From Cymbidium sinense (Eukaryota; Streptophyta; Magnoliopsida; Asparagales; Orchidaceae), in the NCBI GenBank assembly GCA_021442155.1, contig CM038218.1, positions 60,788,268-60,852,267 of the forward strand: 64,000 bases of DNA, in the 5' to 3' direction. Each line of letters begins with the position of its first letter. Within the stretch, counting starts at the first letter, position 1. Positions 24,200 through 36,324 of the stretch are shown piece after piece. The translations under genes and the position numbers were made by a program. The notes beneath the pieces were generated by a model. That model worked only from the letters and a program-made list of their open reading frames with translations, ran no database searches and was not told where the DNA came from.

Positions 24200-24605
24200 C
24201 TTGTTTGTTAACTTAGGAATGCTCATTTATAAGGCTCGCTAAGAATCCTTTCATATTTTAGATAGAAAAAAAGTAGCTTAATTAGGATAAATTCGTGACC
24301 GCTATCACTTTAGGCTCATAAACATGATCATTTAAAGCTCATGAGCCAGCTCATTATTAAGCTCGATTAAAATTTATTTATTTTTTAAACGAGCAGCTCC
24401 TTAAGAAACTTGATAAGCCTATATGAATCAAGCTCGAGCCAAACACGAGTCGAGTTCAAATAATTGCTATGCAAGTAAGCTCAAGCTCGAGCAGACATTT
24501 GAAAGCTAGAACCAAGCTCAAGCCAAGCTTGAACACCATATAAACAAATGAGCTCAAGCTGAAACGTGTTTCTGCTCAGTTCGGCTTGACTCATTTGCAG
24601 CCCTA
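24200..24605. mobile_element. hAT-type element end fragment (GAGCTCAAGC-rich)
   Basis: Dense AAGCTCGAGC/GAGCTCAAGC motifs lead into a terminus TCATTTGCAGCCCTA at 24605. This is the usual form of a plant hAT 3' end (complement TAGGGCTGCAAATGA). A matching left end was not found nearby, so it is annotated as a fragment. Confidence 0.55.
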
Positions 24606-27600
24606 TGACTAAGGGTAAAGGCATTGGCATTGTCTAAGGACCATCTTCTTTTCATCCATTTTCATAAACCATTGATATCAAAGAAATGTATTCTCATATG
24701 TATTGTCATTTACTAATCACTTTATGAGCAATATATGTATGTTTATTTGGCTTTAACACTACTTTTCTCGTTAGGAAACAGAAGACATCTAAATCTATCA
24801 ACAACTTGAAAATTATGATCGCATGGAGAAATGGTAGAACACATTCCACGAAAATTACATCCAACTTAAAAGAAAGAATTACAACTCGATTGAAAACCTA
24901 AAATCAAAACAACAAAGAACTACCTTACACCCAATCCTAATCGAGCTCCATCCAGTTCCATAACAACAACAAATTAAAATGAAGGGAACTGTTAACTAAT
25001 ACAAAGTTCTAAACAATAACGAAAGCTAAAAATTAAATACAGCGACATATATGATAATGCAAGCAAGAACCTACGAGTTTCTTCAAACCAAATGAAAAAC
25101 AAAAGCAAACAAATGTTTCTTACAAACTTGTAACGAGAACAATGATTATTTGAAGTAGTATACGTCCCCTTCTAAGTTCTCATCCTGAATAACCCTTACT
25201 CTCCAAGAGCATTCCTGAACTCTTCTCTCCCTATGCCCTCTCTATCAATGGAATGAACATAAGCTGATTTATATTTTTATTCTTAAAAAAAGTGGGATTT
25301 ACATGCATAACACTTCAACTACAAGGAGTAAAAGGAGGAGATGCAGGCTCGTAGCACACATCTCCAGCCTATCATGTTCATCATTGACCTCGCCTCCGTC
25401 GTCTTCGTCATCGCTGCTGCCACCACTTCCAGGAAAACAACTGTGCAACTCGCACCAACATTTTCATTTCCTCTGTTGCTATCATTGTCGCCGCTTAGTG
25501 CGTTAAGGCCGGTATATACCATTGGCGCCGAACGAGAGCGCAGGAGAGACAGGAGGGTGACGAGAGAGAGATGGGGAGTGGTATTTTTTATCTATTAAAA
25601 ATTTTAGGTTTGTATATGTAGATAAGAATGTGTGAAGTATTATGTATGTAAATTCTCTATAATTTATTGTGATTGTTATATAGATCTTAAATGATGATAT
25701 ATATAAACTTAAACCTTTATTTGGATCGATTTCTTTAGTGATGAATTTAATAAGCAATTCATAAATATAAGAGGGGGTAATTTAATATGAAATGAATTTT
25801 GGATATGTTTTTTTAATAAAGATTATGTATAATTCTTTAATTTTTGTTAATATAAAATCAAATTCATCTGCCTTATACCTTAGTTATTCTTGAAAGTAAT
25901 GGATTAGGTTTGGACTTACAAAGGTTATATTTGGGCAATTGCAGTGGTATGAAAATACAACGGTAGAGCTGTTATAAAAAAAATTGGTGTCTAAAAAATT
26001 ATAATATATTATAAATTTTTTATTTAAGAAAATCATAATACAATTTTTTGACAGTCATCATATTATGTTAGGTTAAGTTAGAAAATACAAAGTTCTTACC
26101 ATAAATTCTCTAATTGATGACTAAATGTAATTTTCAAACAAAGATTGTGAGTAGACTCTAAGTACTAAATGCACCCTAAATCATGGTCAATCTTGAAATT
26201 CATAACTATCACATATTTATTGAAACTCCAATCAATCTTGAAGATAAAATTACTTTATTTTATTTTAAAGTTTGTTTTAAAGAACACTTTAAAACGCCAT
26301 ACCTAAAATATAAAGATGAAACGACGTTTTGTAAATGCATTCAAACGATCTTTATAAACTCCGCTTTAAAAAATAACGCTATGAAAACAAAACACTTAAT
26401 TGTGGATCCAATGTTAGTTTGGTGAACTTCACGTGAAACTATAGAAGATCCTAAAGGGTCTAAGTGGACCCAAGCCCAGATGCTAATTGGTTGTGCTGAT
26501 TTCTAGTAATTAACCTTAAACTAAGTTTAATATGCTCACATATCAACTATGATGACCCAAATCATAGACTAGCCTCATATTGCTATGTTAAGCCAAAATA
26601 CCTATCCCAACTTACATAGAAACCTAATCTTACCAAAGTGGCTAGTGGACATCGAGATCTAACTACTAAGCTAGCCAAAGCCAAAGCCCAACCTTAAGAA
26701 AGACATTGATTCAATTGACCTAATTAGACCTTAGCTAGCCTTTTTTTTCTTTAATAACCATGTATGCCTCCACCCACTACCAAATGTTCTTATTAGTATA
26801 TAATCTATTTTTTAATTCTCTTAAAACTTCTATAATTATCATTTTCATGGAACTAATCATTTTATTACTCATCACATTTAGTTCAACTAGCTAATTATGT
26901 TAAAAACAATCAATACTCAACTAGATTTTAAATTTGACCAAACTCTTGAATTCATATTTCAATATTCATTATATAATACGATGCATATATAATTATAAAA
27001 AATAAAATAAATTTTAAAACCACTTTGAATCAATTAATTTAATGTTGAGACGGCTTAAATTATTTTCCATTTCGAGCTTATTTTGAAGTCATACTATAAA
27101 TTTTATTTTTTATTTTTTTTTTTTTGGTTGTGAGTCAAGCTAAACTCGCTTAAGACTCCTTAATCAAGACTTAACACCCTTAGTCACCTAGTTCAATTTG
27201 TCCCACAAAAAAGGATCGGTATTCTCATTCCTTGAACAACACACGGAGATTACACTAGTTTTGAAAATGGACATTAATGCAATTCTATAAAATATAAAGC
27301 AAAAATTATAAAGATAATTGCATATATATATTGCATTCAAAATTTGTATATTTACAAAATTAACACTTAGTTCATTTTTTTGAATTAATGATTTCATGTA
27401 TTTGGGTGCTATGATCAAACTGTTAAAATTTTGATAAAAATAAAAAATATGAGTTAGTTTTAATGTGAATTTTAATATTTGAGTACAACAATAAACTTTT
27501 ATCCCACTAAATGGGTCTATATGAATCTCTTCCATCATATTATGTGTCAAATTTCATTTAATTCAAATATATTAAGATTTATTTTTATACATCTTAAGTC

Positions 27601-28299
27601 TTTCTAGGATCATAATCTTTTAAGATTCTATTATGGATTAGTATACTATGTCAATATTTGAGTGAGAATTTGAAAATAAAATAAAATAAGAGTGCTGTTT
27701 TTATAAATACTTATGTTTTGAGTGTAATTGCCCAAAAAAAAAAAGCTTCATGTGCAACGTGGTTTAGGATCCTAATCCAGATCCTGAAATTCAAAAATGG
27801 GCAAGGGATGGCTATCAAGAGAGCTTCATCAAGTGCTCAATGGATATTTTTTTTTTAAAATGAAATATAAACAACGGTTAAAGGATCAGCCAAAGCTGAC
27901 CAAAAACATTTCTTTTTGATTTGTTTTGGACATCCCTGACTCAAAAAAAAATTTAGTCTAGTATGATTTAACCGAATCATGAAATTATAATAAAAGAGTA
28001 TGTATTAAGTTCAGATGAATTGAATGATAACATTATTAAATCAATTGAATCATCCAAGTTATAACTATTTATTATCAAAAAAATTAAAAGAAAAATAGTT
28101 ATTTATTCAATTATAATTTGATTTTTTGGTTTAACTTAATATTTTGTTCTATACCAAACTAATAATTGAAATCTAAACTACCTTTATACTAAAATAGATA
28201 ATCAGGCCGTGATTTCATAAACCAAATATGCTTAGCTTTATTTGATTTTTCAATTTAAATCAACTTATGCATACTCCTATTGGCCAATTCTATTAATTG

Positions 28300-28329
<30 letters not shown>
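28300..28329. repeat. (A)30 homopolymer
   Basis: An uninterrupted A run. It may be the tail of a small retroposed copy, but no convincing flanking duplication or body was identified. Confidence 0.9.
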
Positions 28330-28331
<2 letters not shown>

Positions 28332-30419
28332 TAATTCAGATTCTTCCCTGCATAAGCTTCTGCACTCCAATTCCGAGAGAACATATTTAAGGCTCCAGCC
28401 AACATGTAGCTCAGATATGACCCTGATCATATTATTGTTCCTTCCTCACTGGTTGATTTTTCCCCGCTTCTTGCTTCCATTAAAAAGCCCTCAAGTTCCC
28501 TTCCTATCCCTATAACTCTACCTCATCCACAACAAAAAAAACTCAATCATAAGGGTCTTCTGGTGGCCTAAAACCCCTCATCTCAAGACTTCCCTTTAAA
28601 CTTGATGCAAACCAATGGAAGACTAGCATCTCCATCACTGCCGAAAAGCTTGGAGGGTTCTAAGAAATGGGAACCTTTGGAAGAACACTCTTTCTATATA
28701 GTGATCTTGGAAGTCAACAAGAAAGCTTGGCTCATAAAAGATACTCAATATTGAAAATAACAACAAAGCATATCCAGCATTAAGACAAAATCTACAACAC
28801 ACCATCATATCATGAAATAACTTTATTCAATTTCAAATTTTATGGACATTCAAATTCTACAAATGAAGGAAGATGTCATACTAAGATAAGAGTTTTATAA
28901 AAGGAAATACTACAAAATTCAGGTATGTCGGACAAATCAGATCACAACTCCACACTCTCCAAAATAAACATAGACAATAAGTTTGACAAACCAAAACACT
29001 ATCATCTCATCGAACATTGCATGCATCAATCTCTACATAGCCATTTTCAACTTCTCAAAAGAAAACTTTGCTACCTCAAACCGATGGGCATTCCATCATT
29101 CCTAGAGCCTGATCCTTCCCTCTTCAATTCTGACTAGGTTAATAATCCTTAAGATTGAAAGTCAACAGTCACCTATTGCTCTTTGTTAAAGAATACATGA
29201 TACACTAGTACCCTAGAGTGTCAAGAAAACAAAAAATGGTCGTTCGATCATCGACAAAGACTGCATATCAGGCACTAACAACAACAAAAAACAACTAGCA
29301 TTATATGGTTACATTGACATATATGAGAAATTTACATATTCGCATCAAAATCAACTTCAATTCATAGCAACAAAATATCAACAATGGCTCTTGTCAATAA
29401 TCCCATCTTCCATACAAGAATTAAGTACATCGAGACATAATATCACTTCAATTGATATCATATCTCCTCCAAGGAAATCATTATTCATCATATCAACATT
29501 TAAAACTAAGCTGTAAGTATCTTCACCAAGGCCTTACCAACTTTCATAAGTTATGGAACTAGCTAATGATCAAATTCTTAGCTCTTAACTTGCGAGAAGG
29601 TAACAACCATCCTTTTCTATTGCAATTTTCTAGTGCTTGGAGCAATCACCTCTCCTTGTAAATGTATCTTAACCATGGCCTCTTAATATCTCATCCAATC
29701 GTAATAATTAATATGCTACTTAATAATGATATCACTGCTCCAATATAAATTCCTCCTACATATAAATGAACATCCTCTAGAGTCTTAGATATACACAAAA
29801 TGTATCTTCCTCCTATACATGCTAGCGCAAAATTTATACCACTGCCTTCTCATTCTCTATTTCTACTTCATTCCATACAAACTTAGTGGTATATTTCATC
29901 TCCCAAACTCCACTGTCAAATAAGAAATTTGAGTTGGAGAAGGAACCCTCCAATACCCCCAAACACTATCCCCTAACATCACTTCCTCTTAAGTGCAATC
30001 AACACCCTTCAATCTCAATATTTTTTGTGCTCTTCAAAATAGAATCTCATCTTCTCACCTTCAAAACACCTAGCTCATAAACTCTCATATAGTTTTTCAA
30101 CAATGAGTTATAAATATCATTTAACTTAATTGTCACTAAGGAGCAACTCCTCAATGGGGTTGTTGGTTGTGACAACTCTATTCAATTTTATCGCTACGTT
30201 GTCTATGTCATAGGAGAAGTTTGGAAAAAACTTAATTCCCATCAACAAACTTTTTTACTTCAACAATGTCACCTTTGAGAATGATCTAAGTGAGCTTTGT
30301 TCCATTTGGCTTTTTTTACACTTGATTCAATAATAAATAGGATGATGTTATCAAAATTAGACTTAACTAAGTCCTAGGTAACAAATCTAAGCATGATAAT
30401 TAATTTCTCCCACATCTCT
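28330..30419. other. sequence upstream of LINE ORF2, probably its 5' part
   Basis: Compositionally like the LINE that follows (A/C-rich + strand), and possibly its untranslated region, ORF1 and the start of the endonuclease. No diagnostic motif could be read, so the LINE start is left open. Confidence 0.35.
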
Positions 30420-33400
30420 TATTGAGTGCTCCTTCTAAATTGTTCAAATCATTCGCCCAAAATCAATTTTATTGATACCCTAATTATCGGTAGACACAAA
30501 TTTTGTTTAAAAACTTTTGGATCAATCAACAGGGACTCAAAAGAATCCTCGACTTCTAGAATCAACCTCATTAAGGTGATTCTATATTCTCTCTTTACCA
30601 TAAGCTCCAACTATGCAAACAAGCCATAAAATGTCTTGGTCCTTGGTTGACAATCTTATTTTTTTCCTTCTGCAACTCAAATCAAATCAATTTAAGGTTA
30701 ATTTATTAATTGATGACAACATACTAGATAGAAACCTCAATTCCAACATTATACTAGTGAATGCTCAACTCTTTGACTTATTGAGTTTCTATTCTTCTTG
30801 CGTCATTCAATCATGGTTAACCCTCCCTTCATCTTTCTACTAGGCAGACAATCGCTCTCCACTCGTAGGCTGATCTTATCATTCTCATCATTGACGAAGA
30901 GTTAAAAAGGTAATTTTTTGTAACCCTATAAAATCTGTTACAAATCTTGATATCTTTAATGCTAAGTTATTCTAGACTTCCTAGGTCATCATGAAAACTA
31001 TTTGTGAGGTAATCAAATATTTTTTTCACGAAGAAGTTGCCAAAGATTGTCAAAGCTATTGTTATTTCCTTAATTCCAACATAGATTCATACTAGCAACA
31101 CTACTAACTAATACCCCTTTTTTGCAACTTTTTATAGTAGCAAAATTTGTGGGGAGGTTGTTAATAGATAACTATGGTTATTAAAGTGGTGATGGAAGGT
31201 TTAATAGGGTTGGTGAAAAATGACCTAAGTCAACACCGGATATGAAAAATCTAGGTCTGAATGGATATGATTATTATTTAAGTTTAGTTCTATTTAAAAG
31301 TATAGGCCTAATTATCATTCAAATTGAGTTTGAATTTGACCCAATAACTCAAAATCAATTCAATTACTATTCAGGTTCAGGTTAGGGTTATACAACTTTG
31401 ACTCAAATTAATTAGGTTAAATAGGTCATAATTGGATCAATTGGGTCATGTTGTTCGGAAAAAAAATGCATGACTTATATGTTAAATGGGTTAGAAAGGG
31501 CGGATTCGAATTAGTCATTTCAGATAAAATATTTTAACTCATATAATAAATGAATTGCGTTGAGTTAAGTATATTTCAAGCCAACCTTAGATCAGATCCA
31601 AATTTGACCCATCAACCCGAATTGACACTCTTACGGTTTAGGGTATGAAATATAAAAGTAAGATAATGACTAATTTAAAAAAAAAATTAATAGTTTTCTA
31701 GTTGAGACTTTCTTCTGATTGGTAGTTGATTTTCTTCAATGAAAAATGATGATGCATCTAGATCAAAGGTATAGAATATTATATAACTAATGAAAATGAT
31801 TTCAAAGCAATTAGAAGTGTGGATAGAAAGTAATACATTTTTCATGTGGACCAGTCACAATAGGTAAACAATAAGATTTAGGGTTTTATAGAAAGGGTAT
31901 GACTAAGATTTTGCAAGCAGTTTAAAGGTTTGGAAATGTTGTAGGAATGAGGAAAATAAGATTAGCAAGGAAGAGAGATATTACGATTCATTAATATTAA
32001 TGATTATTGATTAGTAAATTAATTCAAAAGTTGGTAGTCACTAACACTTATATCACATAAAATTCATAAAAAATCAAAGCAATTTTTTTATTGAAGGAAT
32101 GAGGATATAATATTATATGAAGGATTGCAGGGAAAAAAAGAAAGAAACATGCCAACACTCCCTCCTTGATCATTGATTTGATAGTCCTCAATGTTTATCG
32201 TACATCAAGTGAAGGAGAGTTCTTAGTTGATTAACAACTTAACTAAGAGATTGCTAAAGATTGTCAAACTACTTATATTTCCTTGATTCCTAAATATACT
32301 CATGCTAGCAACACTAGTAACTACAAACCCATTTATCTTTATAACTTCTTCTACAAAATTATTACAAAAATTACTGTAAATAGATTGAAGTTTGTGCTGC
32401 CCTTATCATCCACAAAGCCCAATCAAGTTCTGTTTCTACTAGGTAGACTTATGATAATATTATTCTTATTATTGATCTCCCTCATGAAAACATGAATGGT
32501 GCTGAGCACTTTTGTGCCAAACTAAAGAACAAGAAAGAGTTTGCATAGTTGACATGAATTTTATTATCTAGAGACTCCATCATAACATTTTTCTAATCAT
32601 TTTAATTCTTAGATTAAAGCCTGCTATCTAATGTTCACTATTCTACTTGTCTTATGGAGCCTTGGAAGATTTATTACCCAAGTCTAATGGGCCTAGATAA
32701 GATTGCATGCTATCTCCAGTTCTCCTTCGTATCTATGAATGGTTTTTCTACCTTGGAGTAGCAATCTAATATTGGGAATTACAAGGCTGTTACCATTGAA
32801 CAATTTTTCTATTTCCCATTTGCTCTATGCTAAAGACCTTCTGGATTTTAGAGTGACCAAAAAATGCTAATATTGATTGCATCAAGAATATCTTAAGACT
32901 TTTTTAGGCCTATTTTTGGTCCAAACAGAAATCACATTAAAAACTCCATTTGTTTCTCCTAAAAGGATAATGATAGGCAAAATCATAACAATCAATTGGG
33001 GGGCACTTTATCTAATACCTCTTTGAAATATTTGGGCAGCCCCCTTTATTATGGAAAAACTATGATTGCTAACTTTCAATCTCTTATAAGCAATATAGCT
33101 CAGAAGCTAGAAGCTGGAAACCTAAAATAGTCTAATTAGTTGGTAGATTTTAATCACCCAAAACTTTTATCTACATTCTTATTGCTTACAAGCTGAGAGC
33201 TCTCTTTTTTTTTCAAGTACATTATAAAAACATTTAACAGATATATTGTCAAATTTATTTTACATAAACTAATGCAAAGAAGAACCACTTGATTTCTTAG
33301 GATTCTACTTTCCTTCCATTTCCTTCGTCAGCAGGTCATTCAGTTCTAAGATTACTTGGAGCATTTTTCATAATTCTCAGATGTTGAGCGCTTAACTGAA

Positions 33401-34020
33401 ATTCGCATGGCACTCTATTCGGTATAGACCCAATTGCGATCCTCCTTTTTTGAAATAACTTTGCAAAGTTGTTCCCTACTGGTTATATAATATTGGCAAT
33501 GACACTACTTTCTATCTCTTTCAGCTTAAAAAGTAATTTTTACATAAACTTTTGGTGATCATACCTTTAGCTTCTCTCCTTTTACTTTTTATTTATAACA
33601 TTTATAAGATATAAGATCAATATGAAATAGAAAAAATATACAAAATATACATAAGATAATAAGTATAAACTAAGTATAAGAGCATGCTATGTCTACACCT
33701 CACATATAGAAATACATATATCAACAACTCTTGTTGGATTTTTCTCTATACTAATGAACTCTAGGTTATTGATGATACTGCTATGATTATTATTGGCTTG
33801 AATGAGGATAAAATTTCTAGGAATGGTAAAGCTTATTTGGCACAAACATTATGTGTTGTGACTCTCCATCTTTACATGGTTGGCTATTGAAGGTGGTCCA
33901 AAATTTATGGCATGCTCTTAAGAGAAACATCAATGTTTCTCCTAATTGTGCTATATACAACTCCAATGGAGAAACTATCTCTCATCTTTTAAGGTGTTGA
34001 AATGGTGGCTCCCTTAGGTT
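30420..34020 (+). pseudogene. L1-type LINE ORF2 (endonuclease end, reverse transcriptase, zf-RVT), decayed
   Basis: Fragments in several + frames follow the order of a plant L1 ORF2. A linker resembling RFKNFWINQQGLKRIL lies near 30510. The RT entry motif ISLIPKYTHASNTSNYKPI with KIITKITVNRLKFVLP lies at 32275-32400. A GPR..LSP box is near 32690. The catalytic loop is at 32814-32850 and reads SHLLYAKDLLDF, so the canonical YADD has become YAKD. SLKYLGSPLYYGKTMI follows at about 33020. The C-terminal zinc-knuckle, INVSPNCAIYNSNGETISHL and LLRC, is at 33930-34000. Multiple stops and frameshifts, the lost catalytic Asp and the split at 31130-32220 make it dead. The 3' end and any poly(A) tail are not defined; T/A-rich DNA continues to about 34500. 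Confidence 0.85.
31130..32220. other. 1.1-kb segment splitting the LINE, flanked by a diverged repeat
   Basis: An 80-bp piece of the RT gene occurs on both sides: 31036-31115 (GCCAAAGATTGTCAAAGC..ATACTAGCAACACTACTAAC) and about 32246-32325 (GCTAAAGATTGTCAAACT..ATGCTAGCAACACTAGTAAC). Between them lies non-LINE sequence. At 31230-31640 it carries GGGTCA/AATTGGGTC motifs like the MITE at 2495-2827. Either a partial tandem duplication or two overlapping LINE copies would explain it. Confidence 0.55.
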
Positions 34021-35777
34021 TCCACCTTATTAAGCACCTCTTTATTGTAGCTATCATAGCATATTGAATTTAGTTTTTGATGCCGCTTCTCAAAAAAATT
34101 AATCTTTCTTGCTACATATTTGGTCTAACTTTCATATAAAGAACAAAATAACAAAAAAATTGGACATATTCAATCTAGCAAACCAAGAGTTGAAATCAAA
34201 CACCTAATCGTGCGAAGAATATGAGGGATTTTTTGCATGATTTTTGGGTTGTGCTGCTCTGTTTTTTTTGTTTTTTTTTTTTTTACCCTATTAGGATGTC
34301 CCCTACTCTTCATCTATTTATTTTAAATATGGGCTCAACATGATTCACCTGTTTTTTGTCATAATAATTTTGGAGATCTTTTTGTTTCCCTATGTTGCTT
34401 CTCTCTTCTGGCAACATCCCCCAACTCTTAGTTGAGCTTTCTTGAGCATTTTTTTTGGGACGATGCTGAGTTGTTAATTGTCTTTCCATTAATTCTCCAT
34501 GAATTCACCTTCACTCTAGGTTAGGGAGTGCAAATGTGCCTTTGTTTTCATCATTTGGCTCTAAGCCACACCTAAATCATGAGGCTTATTTTTTTTGCTC
34601 CTTTTAACATGATTCTCTCATTCCATGTCTTATTCAACCATTTGAGTTTTTTTGTATAACATTCTATAGTTTTATTTTTTTAAAGTTCTATATGGAATTG
34701 ATTTTATTTTGTGTTTTTTAATTTTATTATGTTATGTTTTAACTCATGTTTATTTAAAACACTTTTTAATTTTATTTTATTTTTTTAAATAAATCAAATT
34801 ATTTTTAAAAACATTCAAAATAACTTTTAAGTATTTTAAATTTAAAAAAAATAATTATCACTATTAAATATATTATATTTTAAATTAAAATATAAATAAA
34901 TTAAATAAAAATAAAAATAAAAAAAAGATCCCAAACGACTACTTGATGTTTTCCTCACCTTTCCTTTCGCTAAATGTTGTTGCTGATAGGGTTGTCCTAA
35001 TGAAAGTCCATTGCATTTTCTACTCCTTATTCAATTTAATTTTTAGTTGATGCTCTCCTATTCCCCCATAAAAATTAGAAAAGCTACAAATCATCATACC
35101 TTGTGTTCTCCTGTAAATTAAATGATTATTTTGGTTACCTCATAAATGTATTCAAAATTTATTCATTTTTTGGTCAAAATTGAGTAGATATTTTTTGAAG
35201 TAAACAACAATATATATTTGGTGCAATTATCCATTTTATAATTAATAATAATGTATTGAGCTAGATTAATTGATTAGCAATATTGATATTAAAACAAAAA
35301 AATTATATTTTCAAACTATACACATGTTCATTAATTTAAATGAATTAATATTTTGAATATATGATACTTTTATTCGTTCAAACTTATTTTATGAAAAACA
35401 TGATAAACTAAAATTCATGTTGACTTTTATAAAATTAATTTTGATGGTTATAATGTATACAAAATAATAAATTTAAAATGATTCATTATTAAATTTATTT
35501 TGTGCTTTATAATATACACAAAATAATATACTTACACTTAATATAATCAAAATTTGAAGGATATGGTGGTGATCATACAAACAGCAAGGCATGTGATTTA
35601 GCTTATGGTAGTATTTCAGTTCATTGGGACTGATGATTCGATGAATACAGATTAGAAAACATTTCCCCGATCAAGTTGTTTACAGATTAAACAAAACACC
35701 AAAACTGTAGAAACGATCTATGGAAATAAATAATATGACCCAATTCCAAACCGAGTTCAAAAACCTTGTAGAGAACT
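34021..35777. other. AT-rich intergenic DNA
   Basis: No gene. The segment up to about 34500 may be LINE 3' sequence. The very A/T-rich block ending AAAGATCCCAAACGAC near 34940 resembles the right end of the MITE at 828-1038, but no left partner is visible. Confidence 0.45.
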
Positions 35778-35975
35778 AGACTTTGTTTGGCTAAGCTTTT
35801 TTAGTGCATTTTATTTTTGAGAGAGTGAATTTTTACTTTTGATACTGTAATCAGATGCTAAATCAGATTTCACCGAAAGTTCCGTTAAATTTTTCAAAGC
35901 AAAAGACAAATAAATTTTTTTAAAAAATACTTTTAAAAGAATTTTCTGAATCCAAAAGTTAGCCAAACAAAGTCT
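35778..35975. mobile_element. 198-bp MITE with perfect 17-bp terminal inverted repeats
   Basis: AGACTTTGTTTGGCTAA at the left end is exactly complementary to TTAGCCAAACAAAGTCT at the right. The interior is short and non-coding. CT flanks both ends, perhaps a 2-bp duplication, so the superfamily is unclear. It lies 350 bp past the 3' end of the TRAPPC12-like gene, which reads toward it. Confidence 0.8.
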
Positions 35976-36324
35976 CTTTTTTAATGTCACGGAATAGTCA
36001 CTTCCTCCCCCAACATCCTGAAGTTCCAAATATGAACCTTATTTTCTTCCTGTAACATCATTCAAAATGGTATGTGATCCCTTAGGAATTTACCAACCAA
36101 GATTTCAAGCAATTTTACTGTTCATCCTTTGTGCTTCTATTCATAATTCAGTTCCGATTTGGATTCCACAAAATAAGGATATATAAGTTTGTTACTTCAA
36201 AATCACTGAATAAGAAGTAGATATATCCTTCCTATACAACAACCGACCTTACAGTAAGCTCGCATTTGACTTTGAAATGAAATCAATCAAAAAAACCATC
36301 GAGAATGGATTAAGAATACCTGGT

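Larger units (their letters stand above)
22864..28299. other. AT-rich intergenic DNA with TE remnants
   Basis: No supported gene. At 22870-23110 there is a GC-richer pyrimidine-rich stretch. A tandem array sits at 23283-23790 and a hAT-type end at 24200-24605. A short GC-rich block at 25303-25600 is open in several frames but gives no recognisable family. From 25600 to 28299 I see only AT-rich sequence, including a possible MITE end (GCACCCTAAAT) near 26170. Confidence 0.5.

Noticed and set aside
25303..25600. GC-rich block with frames open on both strands
   Set aside because: Open in three frames because of GC-rich composition; no family recognised, so noted only as part of the intergenic entry.
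27188..27550. A 120-codon frame on the - strand
   Set aside because: AT-rich sequence with no recognisable domain, no context and low-complexity composition.
28300..28329. (A)30 as the tail of the LINE
   Set aside because: The LINE ORF2 reads on + and lies downstream of this run, so the tail would be at the wrong end; it could belong to another, unrecognised copy.
34640..34945. Second copy of the MITE at 828-1038
   Set aside because: Only the right end (GATCCCAAACGAC) is similar; the rest is generic A/T-rich sequence and no left end is present.
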